Shown: one piece after another, positions 52,084-61,406 of the stretch
Position numbering within the stretch: position 1 is the first letter of the stretch
Layout: each line of letters begins with the position of its first letter
Assembly (NCBI GenBank): GCA_021399435.1
Contig: JAJTUP010000004.1
Span: 372,001-436,000 of the forward strand
Direction: 5' to 3'
Length of the DNA stretch: 64,000 nucleotides
Origin: Diaporthe sp. PMI_573
Lineage: Eukaryota; Ascomycota; Sordariomycetes; Diaporthales; Diaporthaceae
The notes under the pieces: model-generated
Told to the model about the DNA's origin: nothing
Seen by the model: the letters and a program-made list of their open reading frames with translations, nothing else
The model's database searches: none
Program-made: the position numbers and the translations under genes

Positions 52084-53595
52084 ATGACTTCTCGAATCCC
52101 GAACTTCCCGCGAGGTGCCCTTTACACCACTGGTCTGGTTTTCCTTTTGGGAATTATCTACCTGTATCAGCCTTTGCTGGGCTCGCGATCTGATTCGTTT
52201 TTGGACACCACATCTCCCAATCGCGCACCAGCGGAGATTGTCAGCAACTTCGAACCCAAATTGACGACGGACCTGGTCCAGTACTTTGAGGATTTCCCGC
52301 TTGGGCCACCCTACAAAGAGCGCTTTGGCGAGCTTGGCCGGCGCACCCGACTGCTCAAGGACCTACTGGTATCAGCAGACAACAACCACGCACCATCTCA
52401 GAGAAACTCACTGCTCGAGATCGTCGACAAGACCGCCCTTATATTATTTCCATTCCTCGGACGGCCACCACCGAGCCCAACTTCGGCAGGTGGACTATCG
52501 CAACTCCGATCCTCGATCGTGCCTGGCTCAGTCGGAATCGTGATTCCTGCTGGCAACAACAACGTGCGATTTGCAGCCCATCTGATCTCCTCGCTACGGA
52601 GCGTTTTAGATTCGAAACTGCCAATACAGATCGTGTACGCCGGCGACTCAGACCTGTCCGTGTCAAACAGGAATTTTCTCGCGGAGCTCGTGGCCTCCAC
52701 CGGCCATCCTCTTCAGTTCTTGGATATCCTGACTGTGTTCGACGACTCCACACTCAAGCTCCGGGAAGGAGGATGGGCTATCAAGCCGTTTGCAGTCCTG
52801 GGCAGCAGCTTTGAGAAGGTGATTCTCCTCGACTCGGATGCGGTGTTCCTACAGAAGCCAGAGGCTCTCCTCGACCACCCCGGTTTCCAGCGTTCTGGGG
52901 CACTGCTTTTCCGAGATCGATTGCTCTGGCAGCACGCATTCGGTGACAGACATCAATGGTGGCACGATCAGATCAGGCGGCCAAGCGGAGAACTGAACAC
53001 TTCACTCGTCTGGACGCAAGAGTACGCCGAGGAAGGAGACTCTGGCGTGGTGGTTGTGGATAAAAGCCGGACCGACGTCTTCATGGGACTTCTTCATATC
53101 TGCTGGCAGAACTCGTATGAAGTCCGAGAAGAGGTCACCTACCAAATAACATATGGCGATAAGGAGACCTGGTGGATGGGGTTTGAGCTCTCTGGGTCAT
53201 CGTACGAGATGGAGAAGCACTATGGTGCTATAGTAGGCTGGGAGACCGAGATCAAACCTGAAACAGAAAATCCGGAAGGCGAGGAGGAACCGCCGGTCGA
53301 TCCCTTGACTAAGAAAGTGTGCAGCTTCGTCATCGCCCACGTGGATGAGCAAGAGAATCTCATATGGTACAACGGAGGCCTGCTCAAGAACAAAAAGATT
53401 CCCGAGATGAAGCATGACTACGCCGTTCCCGACAGATGGATGGTCAACGGTGAATGGCAGAAAGGCGCTACAAGGGAAGATATGAGCTGTATGGTCGGGA
53501 AGCAAATGCATGAGCTTTCCGAAGAAGAGATGAGGAGACTGGAGAGATCCATTGAAGAAGCCAAGAGAATTGATGTCGCTCTGCACGTGGACTGA
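52084..53595 (+). CDS. Alpha-1,3-mannosyltransferase (Mnn1 family, GT71)
   Basis: Intronless gene of 503 residues. The start is the first ATG (52084); the frame upstream begins only with GTG. Type II topology: a short cytosolic tail, then a membrane anchor at residues about 11-32 (ALYTTGLVFLLGIIYLY), then a lumenal catalytic region. Conserved blocks include GIVIPAGNNNVRFAAHLISSLR, PIQIVYAGDSDLS, AIKPFAVLGSSFEKVILLDSDAVFLQKP with the metal-binding DxD at D250-D252, and DSGVVVVDKSR. These fit GT71 enzymes that add alpha-1,3-mannose to N- or O-glycans in the Golgi. The acidic/charged C-terminal tail is extra. The neighbouring secreted and surface proteins are plausible substrates but this is only contextual. 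Confidence 0.92.
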   Translation: MTSRIPNFPRGALYTTGLVFLLGIIYLYQPLLGSRSDSFLDTTSPNRAPAEIVSNFEPKLTTDLVQYFEDFPLGPPYKERFGELGRRTRLLKDLLVSADNNHAPSQRNSLLEIVDKTALILFPFLGRPPPSPTSAGGLSQLRSSIVPGSVGIVIPAGNNNVRFAAHLISSLRSVLDSKLPIQIVYAGDSDLSVSNRNFLAELVASTGHPLQFLDILTVFDDSTLKLREGGWAIKPFAVLGSSFEKVILLDSDAVFLQKPEALLDHPGFQRSGALLFRDRLLWQHAFGDRHQWWHDQIRRPSGELNTSLVWTQEYAEEGDSGVVVVDKSRTDVFMGLLHICWQNSYEVREEVTYQITYGDKETWWMGFELSGSSYEMEKHYGAIVGWETEIKPETENPEGEEEPPVDPLTKKVCSFVIAHVDEQENLIWYNGGLLKNKKIPEMKHDYAVPDRWMVNGEWQKGATREDMSCMVGKQMHELSEEEMRRLERSIEEAKRIDVALHVD

Positions 53596-53899
53596 CAGAC
53601 GGTGCGCGGAGCCATTTTCCATATTAGTGTATATAATAAATTTCATAATTTTTCGCTCTCCCAGTGAGTGCTGGAGGCCTATTTTCATAGCGTGTAGTCT
53701 TAAAGCTGCCTGATATGTTCAAATACCCTACTTGAAGAGTTTTGATGGCTCACAACACCGTTGGAGAATTGGCCAAGAGTTCCACAGGCATGTCTGGATT
53801 GCCCATGTGTGAACCCTCAACGACTTTTTAATTGATTGGGGGAGGGTTGATCACAGAAATGTGGAGGAGGGCGAGCAAAGAATTAGAACGTGTTGATCC
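53596..53899. other. 3' flank of the mannosyltransferase gene
   Basis: Contains an A/T-rich TATATAATAAATTTCATAATTT stretch (53630-53651) suitable for polyadenylation. No gene. Confidence 0.4.
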
Positions 53900-55031
53900 G
53901 CCATTACATGAAGCACATGTGGATGTCCCTAGTCAAGGTAGTGCAATCTGGGGGAGTATCTGTGCCGTCCTCAATGTCTTATCGGCAGAGGATTGGGACA
54001 ACTTTGGCGCATTTCTTATTCATCCCAGAAGAGTCCTTATTTGAGCCCGAGCCATTCAAATCCATGATACTCTGCAAGATCCACGGCAAATTTGGTGCTC
54101 GCCCTGGATATGTGGGACAAGAATGTGTATGCCGGTGGCACAACATCAGCCTTGGTGAATGCGAGACCGCCGGCCACATAGTAGTGCACCACACGAGGCC
54201 CATGATACTGAGATTCCTTCTGGACAGCGGACTAGAGTCTCTGTTGGGCGTGTAGTCATTAATACACGTCGCCGTCTCAACCGGCAGTATGCGTCACCAA
54301 ACTCCTGCTCGACCGCTACCCTGAATTGAGCCAACAACGCTGGGACGGCGGTGGCACGCTTTTACACAGGTTGTGCGATATTAGGCCGCAGAACGACAGT
54401 AATCCGCTGCTAGTGTTCTTAAGCAATTGGGCGCTTTCTCATCAACAGCGGCGCGGAAATGGAAGCAGGGGCCTTTGAACCACCATGGCTGGATGTCACG
54501 CCTCTCCAGCAAGCCCTTGATGTCGCGCACGACTACCAATCATGTGAAGTAAGTGGACTACTTGCAGCTGAGGCTCTCATAATGCTGGGATGTGCCTAGA
54601 ACTTGGCCCCAAGTCCGATCACGCCATGAGACTCCGTTCTGAAGGACTGTATTTCTCGGGCGATCTTACTTGTACCGACTAAGGAAGGATACTTGAGATA
54701 CTTTCAAGGAATTTTCAAGGAAAGAAAGGGGGAGAAGATACGGTAGAGCGGCGGTTGAGGTATATGTTGGTTGTGAGGGCCATCGCCAAAGCCGCAGGGA
54801 TATGGGTAACTGAGCAAGGGCAGATGCAATCCTGTGTTTCTCACCGGAATGCCTTCTCCGACGCGTTCAAAGAACTTGCCATACAGTACATTGCACTTAC
54901 CACGTGATATGACGCGTTTGCTATAGAGGTGTTAGGCAAGCTCCTCTTGTCCACGGGTATCACACCTGATACAAGTGTCGTTAGCATGTGGACGCAGTCA
55001 ATCCGTAAAATACAGGACTTGACGGTGTGAA
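53900..55031 (+). pseudogene. Decayed ankyrin-region copy related to the F-box/ankyrin gene at 15-17 kb
   Basis: Translated pieces align in order with residues about 230-600 of the protein at 15325-17223. QECVCRW and CETAGHIVVHHTRPMILRFLL match CVCQW and CQTAGHVAIRYEKSEMLEILL. LIHVAVSTGS and VTKLLLDRYPEL match LINYAVAQGN and AVKVLLEHDPSL. TPLQQALDVAHDY matches TALQIALERAIEHDHY. LLAAEALIMLG matches LLAAAELFIRMG. FAIEVLGKLLLSTGITPD matches EAVGRLLLSTGITPN. Reading requires at least two frame changes (near 54290 and 54440) and passes in-frame stops at 54253-54255 and 54597-54599. The F-box N-terminus is absent. The boundaries are approximate. It is a relic, not an active gene, and lies on the opposite strand to its relative. 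Confidence 0.82.
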
Positions 55032-56164
55032 CACCAAGCGGTCGCCAAAAGGGAATGTGGGAGGACGTCATGTCAGGTCGGCCGATAGAATATTAGGAAT
55101 TGAGGGCTCAAAAGAACTTAGACTCGGGCACTAAAAAAAGTGCGTTGGTAGTGACAAGTGAAGGGACTTTGTCTGCTTCAACCGAGCGCACAATAGCCGG
55201 TCAATTATAGAATGCGGCTGAAATAAATGAGTCGTATCTTTGAACGAAAAGGCATGCATTCGAGATAATTTCATCTCGTTCCTTTATCTCAATCAGCTTA
55301 CATGACAATCAAGGTTAGTTTGGTGAGGAGGTGATATCTGCACTTTGGAGCACAGAATCAGATCGACCAGACCTTGGCCAGAGCTCTTCCACCGATTTCG
55401 ACCCGTCGGTCGAGGCACTGTTGCTCGTGCTACATATTAGCCTCCGCTTTGGTAAAATGCACTTCGCAGCAGAGTTTCTTTGCGTTAGCATCAACCACCA
55501 ATACTCAACTGGCGCTATGTTAGGATGTATTAAAATGGTGTTTCATACACGAGCATCATTTGTCCTTAACGATCGACCAAGCATTTTTGAAGTGTCATTG
55601 ACATGTTGAACGGGTGAGTGAGGCTCAACTGGCCAGAGCGCTCCCGAGTCCAAGTCCCACTAGAGTTCTGATCAACAATCCATTGGTAGGCTAGTGATGC
55701 TGCACAAAGAAATGATCTCGAAAAACTAGCGGGTGGTCAGCTTTAGTACCGAAATCTAAATACTTGGTCCACGATGAGAGGAACGAATGACCATTGACCA
55801 ACGTCACTGATTGGATGATCCCTCGTAATGCAATGCTTTTGATAAGGAGATCGAGTCAAGAACAAAGAGGAACTTCATGAAGAGGAAGACCTTAAACAGT
55901 CCACTCCGGCAAACCTAGTTCCGGGGATCACGATGGCAGGTAGCATCAACAGCGATGGATGGCCGTGCAGGATGACACAAACTTTGGTCTAGATCGATGA
56001 TCTTGAGTTTGTAGATGATCATAGTTTCTATGGGTCTCGTAGCTCATAAATACATCCTACTCTCAACTCCCATCAGAGCCAGTTACACTAGATTGTTCTC
56101 CAGGTTGCAGTTCACACATTCAACTCGGCAAGGTCATCGGTCATACCGGGAACCTACTGGCAAA
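55032..56164. other. Intergenic region, promoter of the repeat-containing secreted protein
   Basis: 1.1 kb of moderately A/T-rich DNA with one 92-codon domain-free frame (55331-55609). No repeat family recognised. Confidence 0.4.
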
Positions 56165-56893
56165 ATGCGACCGACCATTATTTTGGCATGTCTCCTACCA
56201 TGCCTTGATGCAAAGGCCCCTGCATATCGAAGACATGTGATATCACCGGTGCAAGTGAGAGACGCACTCTGCGGAAACAACGGCTATGACAAGAATAACC
56301 CGGTCTCCTTCTATGTCAGCCAAGACCCAACCGATGTGACCTCAACCGGCTGCTCCAGTCTCTGCATAAGGGAGCAAGGCTGTTCCTCATTCGCGTATGG
56401 CGCAGGGGTTTGTCTTCTGTACACGGCTCCTGTCGTTGACAACCTCATACCAGATCCGTCAAGTCCATACACATTCAACGATCTGGCTTGCGTTGGCTCA
56501 GCCGGCACATCCGCAGCAACTAGCTCAGCAGTGGTGAACATCAGCCCGATTCCAACAACACCTGGTGGGGCACAGACATGTGATGCGACAACAGTTACGG
56601 TAGCAGGTTCTCAACTCCCTGGAGTGCCCACAACAGTCACAGTATCAGGCTCTCAGCTACCTGGAGCAGCCACGACGGTCACAGTCCCCGGAACCACAGT
56701 GACCGAGACCCTACCGGCAGTCACGGCAACATCGACGTTGACACTACCTGCGGCCACATCTACTCTGACCCTCCCAGCCGTCACTTCTACGTTGACCCTC
56801 CCAGCTGTTACCTCTAGGACAACAATCACCAATACTGCGACTGTCACCATTCGCTGTGTTGCTCTCGGACTTCTTTGCAGCACCGTTACCTAA
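56165..56893 (+). CDS. Secreted PAN/Apple-like protein with Thr/Val/Leu-Pro tandem repeats
   Basis: Frame of 242 residues from the ATG at 56165, chosen over an upstream in-frame ATG because a signal peptide (PTIILACLLPCLDA) follows it directly. Residues 30-115 contain a Cys pattern (ALCGNNGYD, then STGCSSLCIREQGCSSFAYGAGVC) that resembles the PAN/Apple or WSC-like modules of fungal surface proteins. From about residue 145 the chain is built of short repeats: TVTVAGSQLPG, TVTVSGSQLPG, TVTVPG, then TLTLPA repeated four times. These would be heavily O-glycosylated. The protein ends in a modest hydrophobic stretch, not a clear GPI signal; a downstream exon cannot be excluded. Probable role: cell-wall or surface component. 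Confidence 0.7.
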   Translation: MRPTIILACLLPCLDAKAPAYRRHVISPVQVRDALCGNNGYDKNNPVSFYVSQDPTDVTSTGCSSLCIREQGCSSFAYGAGVCLLYTAPVVDNLIPDPSSPYTFNDLACVGSAGTSAATSSAVVNISPIPTTPGGAQTCDATTVTVAGSQLPGVPTTVTVSGSQLPGAATTVTVPGTTVTETLPAVTATSTLTLPAATSTLTLPAVTSTLTLPAVTSRTTITNTATVTIRCVALGLLCSTVT

Positions 56894-58556
56894 AGCCGGT
56901 TACACTCGAAATTTTCTAGGATGTCATGGACGTCTCGCTAGCTGTGGGCGGGTAGCACTTGTACGCAAAAGGGCCACATCTATTGGCGAGACTTGATGTA
57001 TCTCTTCGAAAACACGCAAATACCAGTAATTTATGTCGGTTGGACTTATTTTGATTATTGCTGCCAGTGAAGATGACGCGAAAGGCGTAGGGGCGAGAAA
57101 TGGGCAGCTACTGTGTGAAACCTAAGCATCCATCCCCATCTGTCCAGGTGGAGTGGCAAGACGGTCTAATGAGATGTCGTCAATTTGCCAAGTTATCCGA
57201 TCAATGTGCCAAGCTCTATCAGATCTGCCAAGACTCTTTGTTACAATCTTGGTATGCATATGGCGTGTAGAGACCCACATAGCTTTAATTTGACCTCCGG
57301 TGAATCTGTGAAAGCTGCCATAGGGCTTTACAACCTGGCCTGCAAGCAACTGTTGCCTTCGCACGGGAATTGGAACGAGAGATTTATAGCTGAGGGGAGC
57401 AAAATTTTCGAAACTCGGCATTGACTTAGTAATGAACACAATGATGGAATTTGGAAGGGCAGAGTGGTTGATTTGTCGCGGCAGGTTGATGAACATCACT
57501 TTCGATGTTTCGCAATACGGGTCGCTGGCTTTCTTTACGTGTGAAAACTGAAACATAGTGAGTAGCTTTTATTCGGATGTCACCTCTACATTGATCCATG
57601 AAGCACGTGTCCTTGCCTCTTGAACCTGCGCAAGTGCAACGTCAGTTTTCAATCGATCCAAAATCCCTGGGAACAGGGTCTCAAAGGTTGTCTACAAGTT
57701 GGACAAGCTAGCGACACATGTATATACATGGAGCGGCGCAACACTGTGCAGGAGAGATGTGCCAATAGCTCCCTGTCCACTGCATTGATGACTTTTCTGG
57801 AGACCGACTCAGGGAAATGCTTGAGATCTTCTCAGAGAGGGGATATCGTTAACGCATCTAAGAGAATCGTTTTTTTTTTTTAAAAAAAAAAAGCTATATG
57901 ATAAGGTCTTGGTTCTGCAACGAGTGTCACCGTCGGAGATACGGAGATCGCTAGGACCAGATCCTCCACACTAGCCAAGTTGAAAAGGCAGACTAGAACC
58001 AACCCAGTTATGGCGCTTAGTCTGTAACTGGTTGGCAATGCTGACCGTGGTTAACATGGAGATGAAGTACAAGTTGGCTCGCGAATTTAAACCCTTGACT
58101 GCTTAATATCATCGTGGTATCGAGGACACTGAAGCTTGAACTCCTTCTGACGGACGGGTCATCATCATTTCGCCGCGTAGTTACACCCCGAGAACACCGA
58201 CGTGGATGCTGAAACGCCTTGACTGGACAGAAACCATGGATTGAGCGGCTAAAATAATTAGTGACCACGACTATAGTGTCTCGGCTGGCCCAAGAGTCCA
58301 AAAGTCCGAGTTACACCGACGCGAATAGCATCAATCCCACAGGTTCCCATAAGCCACAGTTTCCTGACATCATCGATTATTTACGGATAGATATCCTGAG
58401 AGCATGTCTACATAAAAGAGAGAGCTGTCTTGGCTATCCACGACAGCTTGATGTGCTCACCCTCGTAATTCACCATCTCAGAGCGTTCATCTCTTCGCAC
58501 TCCCATAATTACACAGCCCTGCTCCGTATTTTCAACTCCAGTGACCCACAGTCACC
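56894..58556. other. Intergenic region with a T12/A11 inverted homopolymer
   Basis: No supported gene; a 144-codon minus-strand frame (57122-57556) has no recognisable domain. T12 at 57870-57881 is joined directly to A11 at 57882-57892, forming a perfect hairpin-capable palindrome. Confidence 0.45.
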
Positions 58557-59933
58557 ATGGCTATATCAAATGTTACCGCACTCCCCATCATAATATCTGG
58601 TACAGGCCCATCTGCACTCCTTCTTGCGCAGGCACTCTTGAAGGCCACGCCGCCGTTGCCATTCCGCCTATATGAGCGCGATCAATCAATGTCATACCGG
58701 ACTCAAGGCTACCGCTTCGTCGTCAGCGGTCGCGGTGTGAAATCATGCCGCGACGTTCTCAGCCCCAAGCATTTCGATCTTCTGCGTGCAACTTGTGGGG
58801 ATATCCAGACCCCGCCCCCAAGGCGGTTCGATGCACTCGCTGGAACCCTGTTACCCGGATTTGATATGAAGTTCAAGAGCCGCGATAAGCAAGAAGAGCC
58901 GCTGAAAGTTGACCGGACACTGATGAGGCAAGCCCTTTTCAGAGGGTTGGAAGACCACACCACGTTCGGCAAGGAAATTGTCGGGTATGAAACCCTACCC
59001 GCCGGCGGAGATGAAACCGAGTCCACAAATAGTGCTGATGGCGGGTCCGGCGTCTTGGTGCGCTTTTCGGACAACTCGACAGTTCGAGGCTCCCTGGTCG
59101 TCGGAGCTGACGGCGGCTTCTCGCGGATTCGCGCGCAGCTGGTTCCTGACGTCCGGCTTCTCGACTGTGGGATGCGGATGGTCCTAGGCAAGACACCGCT
59201 CACTCCCGCCTTCTACGAAGCTCTTGGCGCAACTGGTGAAGACGACCCACGCGGGGCCACGCTTCTAGAAAGCGTAGCGTTCGTGGTTGACCCAGTCCCT
59301 CGGACGTCACCCATGTTCTTTATGTTCGACCCAATGCGCTTCAGCCGGCGCGCTGAGGTCGAAGCCAACGATCCGGACCTCGGGGCGTCTATTCCGCTTG
59401 ATTATATTTACTGGGCGCTGTCCCTGCGCAGCGATGAGCCCGAGGCAGAAGGAAAGGACTGGCAATCAATGGACTCCAACGCTGCCGCGGCCTTGGCCGA
59501 GGACCTGACCAAGTCTTGGGCTCCGTCTTTGAGCACCCTTGTGAAATACCAAGACCGCACACAGACTCAGTCTCTCCGCAGTTCCATCATTCCGATACCG
59601 TTGCGTGATTGGCGCAAGTCCGCCGCTGCGGATGGAGTGGAAGATTCTGGGCCGGCCAGGGAATCACCAAGCTCTGGCCCGATGGTGACCCTCATTGGCG
59701 ATGCTGCTCACGCCCAACCGCCCACAGGTGGTATGGGGGCTACGACTGCGTTGACTGATGCCGCGGTGCTGGGCGCATCGCTGGCCGAGCACGGGATCAC
59801 ACCGCGTGCACTCGAGGAATATGAGGCTGAGATGCGTAGTTATGCTCGTCTGGCCATCGAGGGGAGTCTGAAAGGAGGCAAGATCTTTGCCAACATGAAG
59901 AATCTAGAGGAGATGGAACCGATGAGGCATTGA
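58557..59933 (+). CDS. FAD-dependent monooxygenase, second family member
   Basis: Intronless gene of 458 residues starting in context CACCATGG. FAD-binding motifs: ISGTGPSALLLAQ at residues 13-25 (a GxGxxA variant of the dinucleotide fold), LVVGADGGFSRIR (DG motif) and TLIGDAAHAQPPTGGMGATTAL (GD motif). These place it among class A flavin monooxygenases. It is clearly not a recent copy of the monooxygenase at 18 kb: the N-terminal strand, loop lengths and mid-region differ. The predicted reaction is NAD(P)H-dependent hydroxylation of a small organic substrate. No adjacent regulator or transporter gives a substrate clue. No signal peptide; probably cytosolic. Confidence 0.88.
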   Translation: MAISNVTALPIIISGTGPSALLLAQALLKATPPLPFRLYERDQSMSYRTQGYRFVVSGRGVKSCRDVLSPKHFDLLRATCGDIQTPPPRRFDALAGTLLPGFDMKFKSRDKQEEPLKVDRTLMRQALFRGLEDHTTFGKEIVGYETLPAGGDETESTNSADGGSGVLVRFSDNSTVRGSLVVGADGGFSRIRAQLVPDVRLLDCGMRMVLGKTPLTPAFYEALGATGEDDPRGATLLESVAFVVDPVPRTSPMFFMFDPMRFSRRAEVEANDPDLGASIPLDYIYWALSLRSDEPEAEGKDWQSMDSNAAAALAEDLTKSWAPSLSTLVKYQDRTQTQSLRSSIIPIPLRDWRKSAAADGVEDSGPARESPSSGPMVTLIGDAAHAQPPTGGMGATTALTDAAVLGASLAEHGITPRALEEYEAEMRSYARLAIEGSLKGGKIFANMKNLEEMEPMRH

Positions 59934-60720
59934 TGGAAGTAAGCATTTGAGGCACTTTACATGTCTGTTGAGGCGGACTTTCGTGTTGCTGACTGTATGA
60001 AAGTTACATGCAAAGGGAGTCGGGGTCAGCCGGTCATCATTTTAAGCGACAACTTGGGTGCTATATCTTTTTCCTTTCCATCTTTTCTCCTTCTTCGTGG
60101 GATGATTCTTGCACTCGCCGCTTACTTCTAGATACCTATGAGCCCAACTGAAACAAACAAATAATTAATACGATTTCAATCGATGAAGATCTTCAAAATT
60201 GGGCAAACAACCCTGAAAAAGATTGTTACTAGATATTAATACTCGTAAACATCTTTTTCGGTTGCAATTTAGCTATGCGCAATGAGACGGTCATCTTGAT
60301 AGTGCAAAACAACCCCTTTAGCAGAGGTACACGTCATTAACTGAGATATGGCTATCACCGAGTTGTTATTCAGTATTGAGCGCGGGTCTATGTGTCAGCA
60401 CAATCGACATTGAAAGAGTGTTCAAAAAGTTGACACCGTAAACACCGACTCGGCACGTTGGAACTCCATTCTACAGTATATGACATAGATGAAATCTCTT
60501 TTACCTTTATTTCTTCCGGCATATGTGAGCCACAGAGCCTTGGCGACCACAGAAGTCTGTGAACCGATTATAGTATGCAATTTTTATTTCAAAAACAGCA
60601 TTCTAGACTGGCCCAGAACTTCTCAAGTAAACATCGACCCGATGAAAGAAAGTCCAACGAAAAACCGGGATCTTAAAGGAAAACAGTCTCCAAAAATGTA
60701 TAAGGACACCAAGCCACCCT
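59934..60720. other. Intergenic region between convergent genes
   Basis: 787 bp, A/T-richer than its neighbours. No gene recognised; short frames only. Confidence 0.4.
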
Positions 60721-61406
60721 TTAGTAGGGCTTCTGACCAGTCCAGTTACCAGGGGGAGAGTAACGGGCGACAATGTAGGTACCGCCCTTGGCCGATTTGG
60801 CGCTGGCCATTCCCAACTTCTTGGTGGACTTCCACATGCATTGAGCTGTGCAGAATCCATTAGCTTCTTGCGTGCCGCATGACGGTACGTTATCATAAAT
60901 TTAGGGATCTTACTGTAGTGGCCGTATTTGCTAAAGTCCCCTTGTCCAATAGGCTCTCCGTGGTAGTCCTTGGCCTCGTTCATCCACATCTGGGCGCCGC
61001 CCGAGAGGGGGTTCTGAGGAGAGTTGGAATACCTGGGAGCTATGTAAGAATTTCATCGACTTATCATATATGAAAAGAGTAAAACTCACCAAGCCAAGTT
61101 CTCGCCCTCGCCCGGTCGCTGGTCGCCCTTCGAGTGTTCCATCTTGTCGATCTTAGCCAGGTGGTTGGCCCACTGCTGTGCGTGCTGGGCCAGGCCGGCG
61201 TCCCAGGTCAGTGCTGGGCAGCCCTTTGTCTTTCGACCGTCGTTGTGGATCTTGAGCGCCTTGGTCTGGTCACCATTGAGCGCGGCCGCGGCGCTCACGG
61301 TGAATGCCTCGATCGAAGCGGCGGCAGCCTCCTCGTGAATAGCCTTATCCTCTTCGGCGTGGCAGATGGGGGTTGGGACCCGAGTCTCTTCAGGGATGTC
61401 GGCCAT
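60721..61406 (-). CDS. CAP-superfamily protein, GAPR-1/GLIPR2-like, without signal peptide
   Basis: Exons 61406-61090, 61032-60914 and 60845-60721 (introns 57 and 68 nt, GT..AG) give 186 residues. CAP signatures: HNDGRKTKGCPALTWDAGLAQHAQQWANHL, GEGENLAW across the first intron, MWMNEAKDYH, and GHYTQCMWKST with the second intron inside HYT. It ends TYIVARYSPPGNWTGQKPY. The N-terminus (ADIPEETRVPTPICHAEEDKAI) is acidic and has no signal peptide, and no upstream in-frame ATG was found. This fits the non-secreted GAPR-1 branch, which in animals attaches to Golgi or other membranes, rather than secreted PR-1/Pry proteins. Role in fungi is unknown; lipid binding is the family's best-known activity. 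Confidence 0.9.

Noticed and set aside
57122..57556. 144-codon minus-strand frame
   Set aside because: Starts with ATG but shows no recognisable motif, signal peptide or composition like neighbouring genes.
15325..59933. Possible segmental duplication: an ankyrin gene near an FAD monooxygenase at both 15-19 kb and 54-60 kb
   Set aside because: The two monooxygenases belong to clearly different subfamilies and the gene order relative to transcription differs, so only the ankyrin genes are related.
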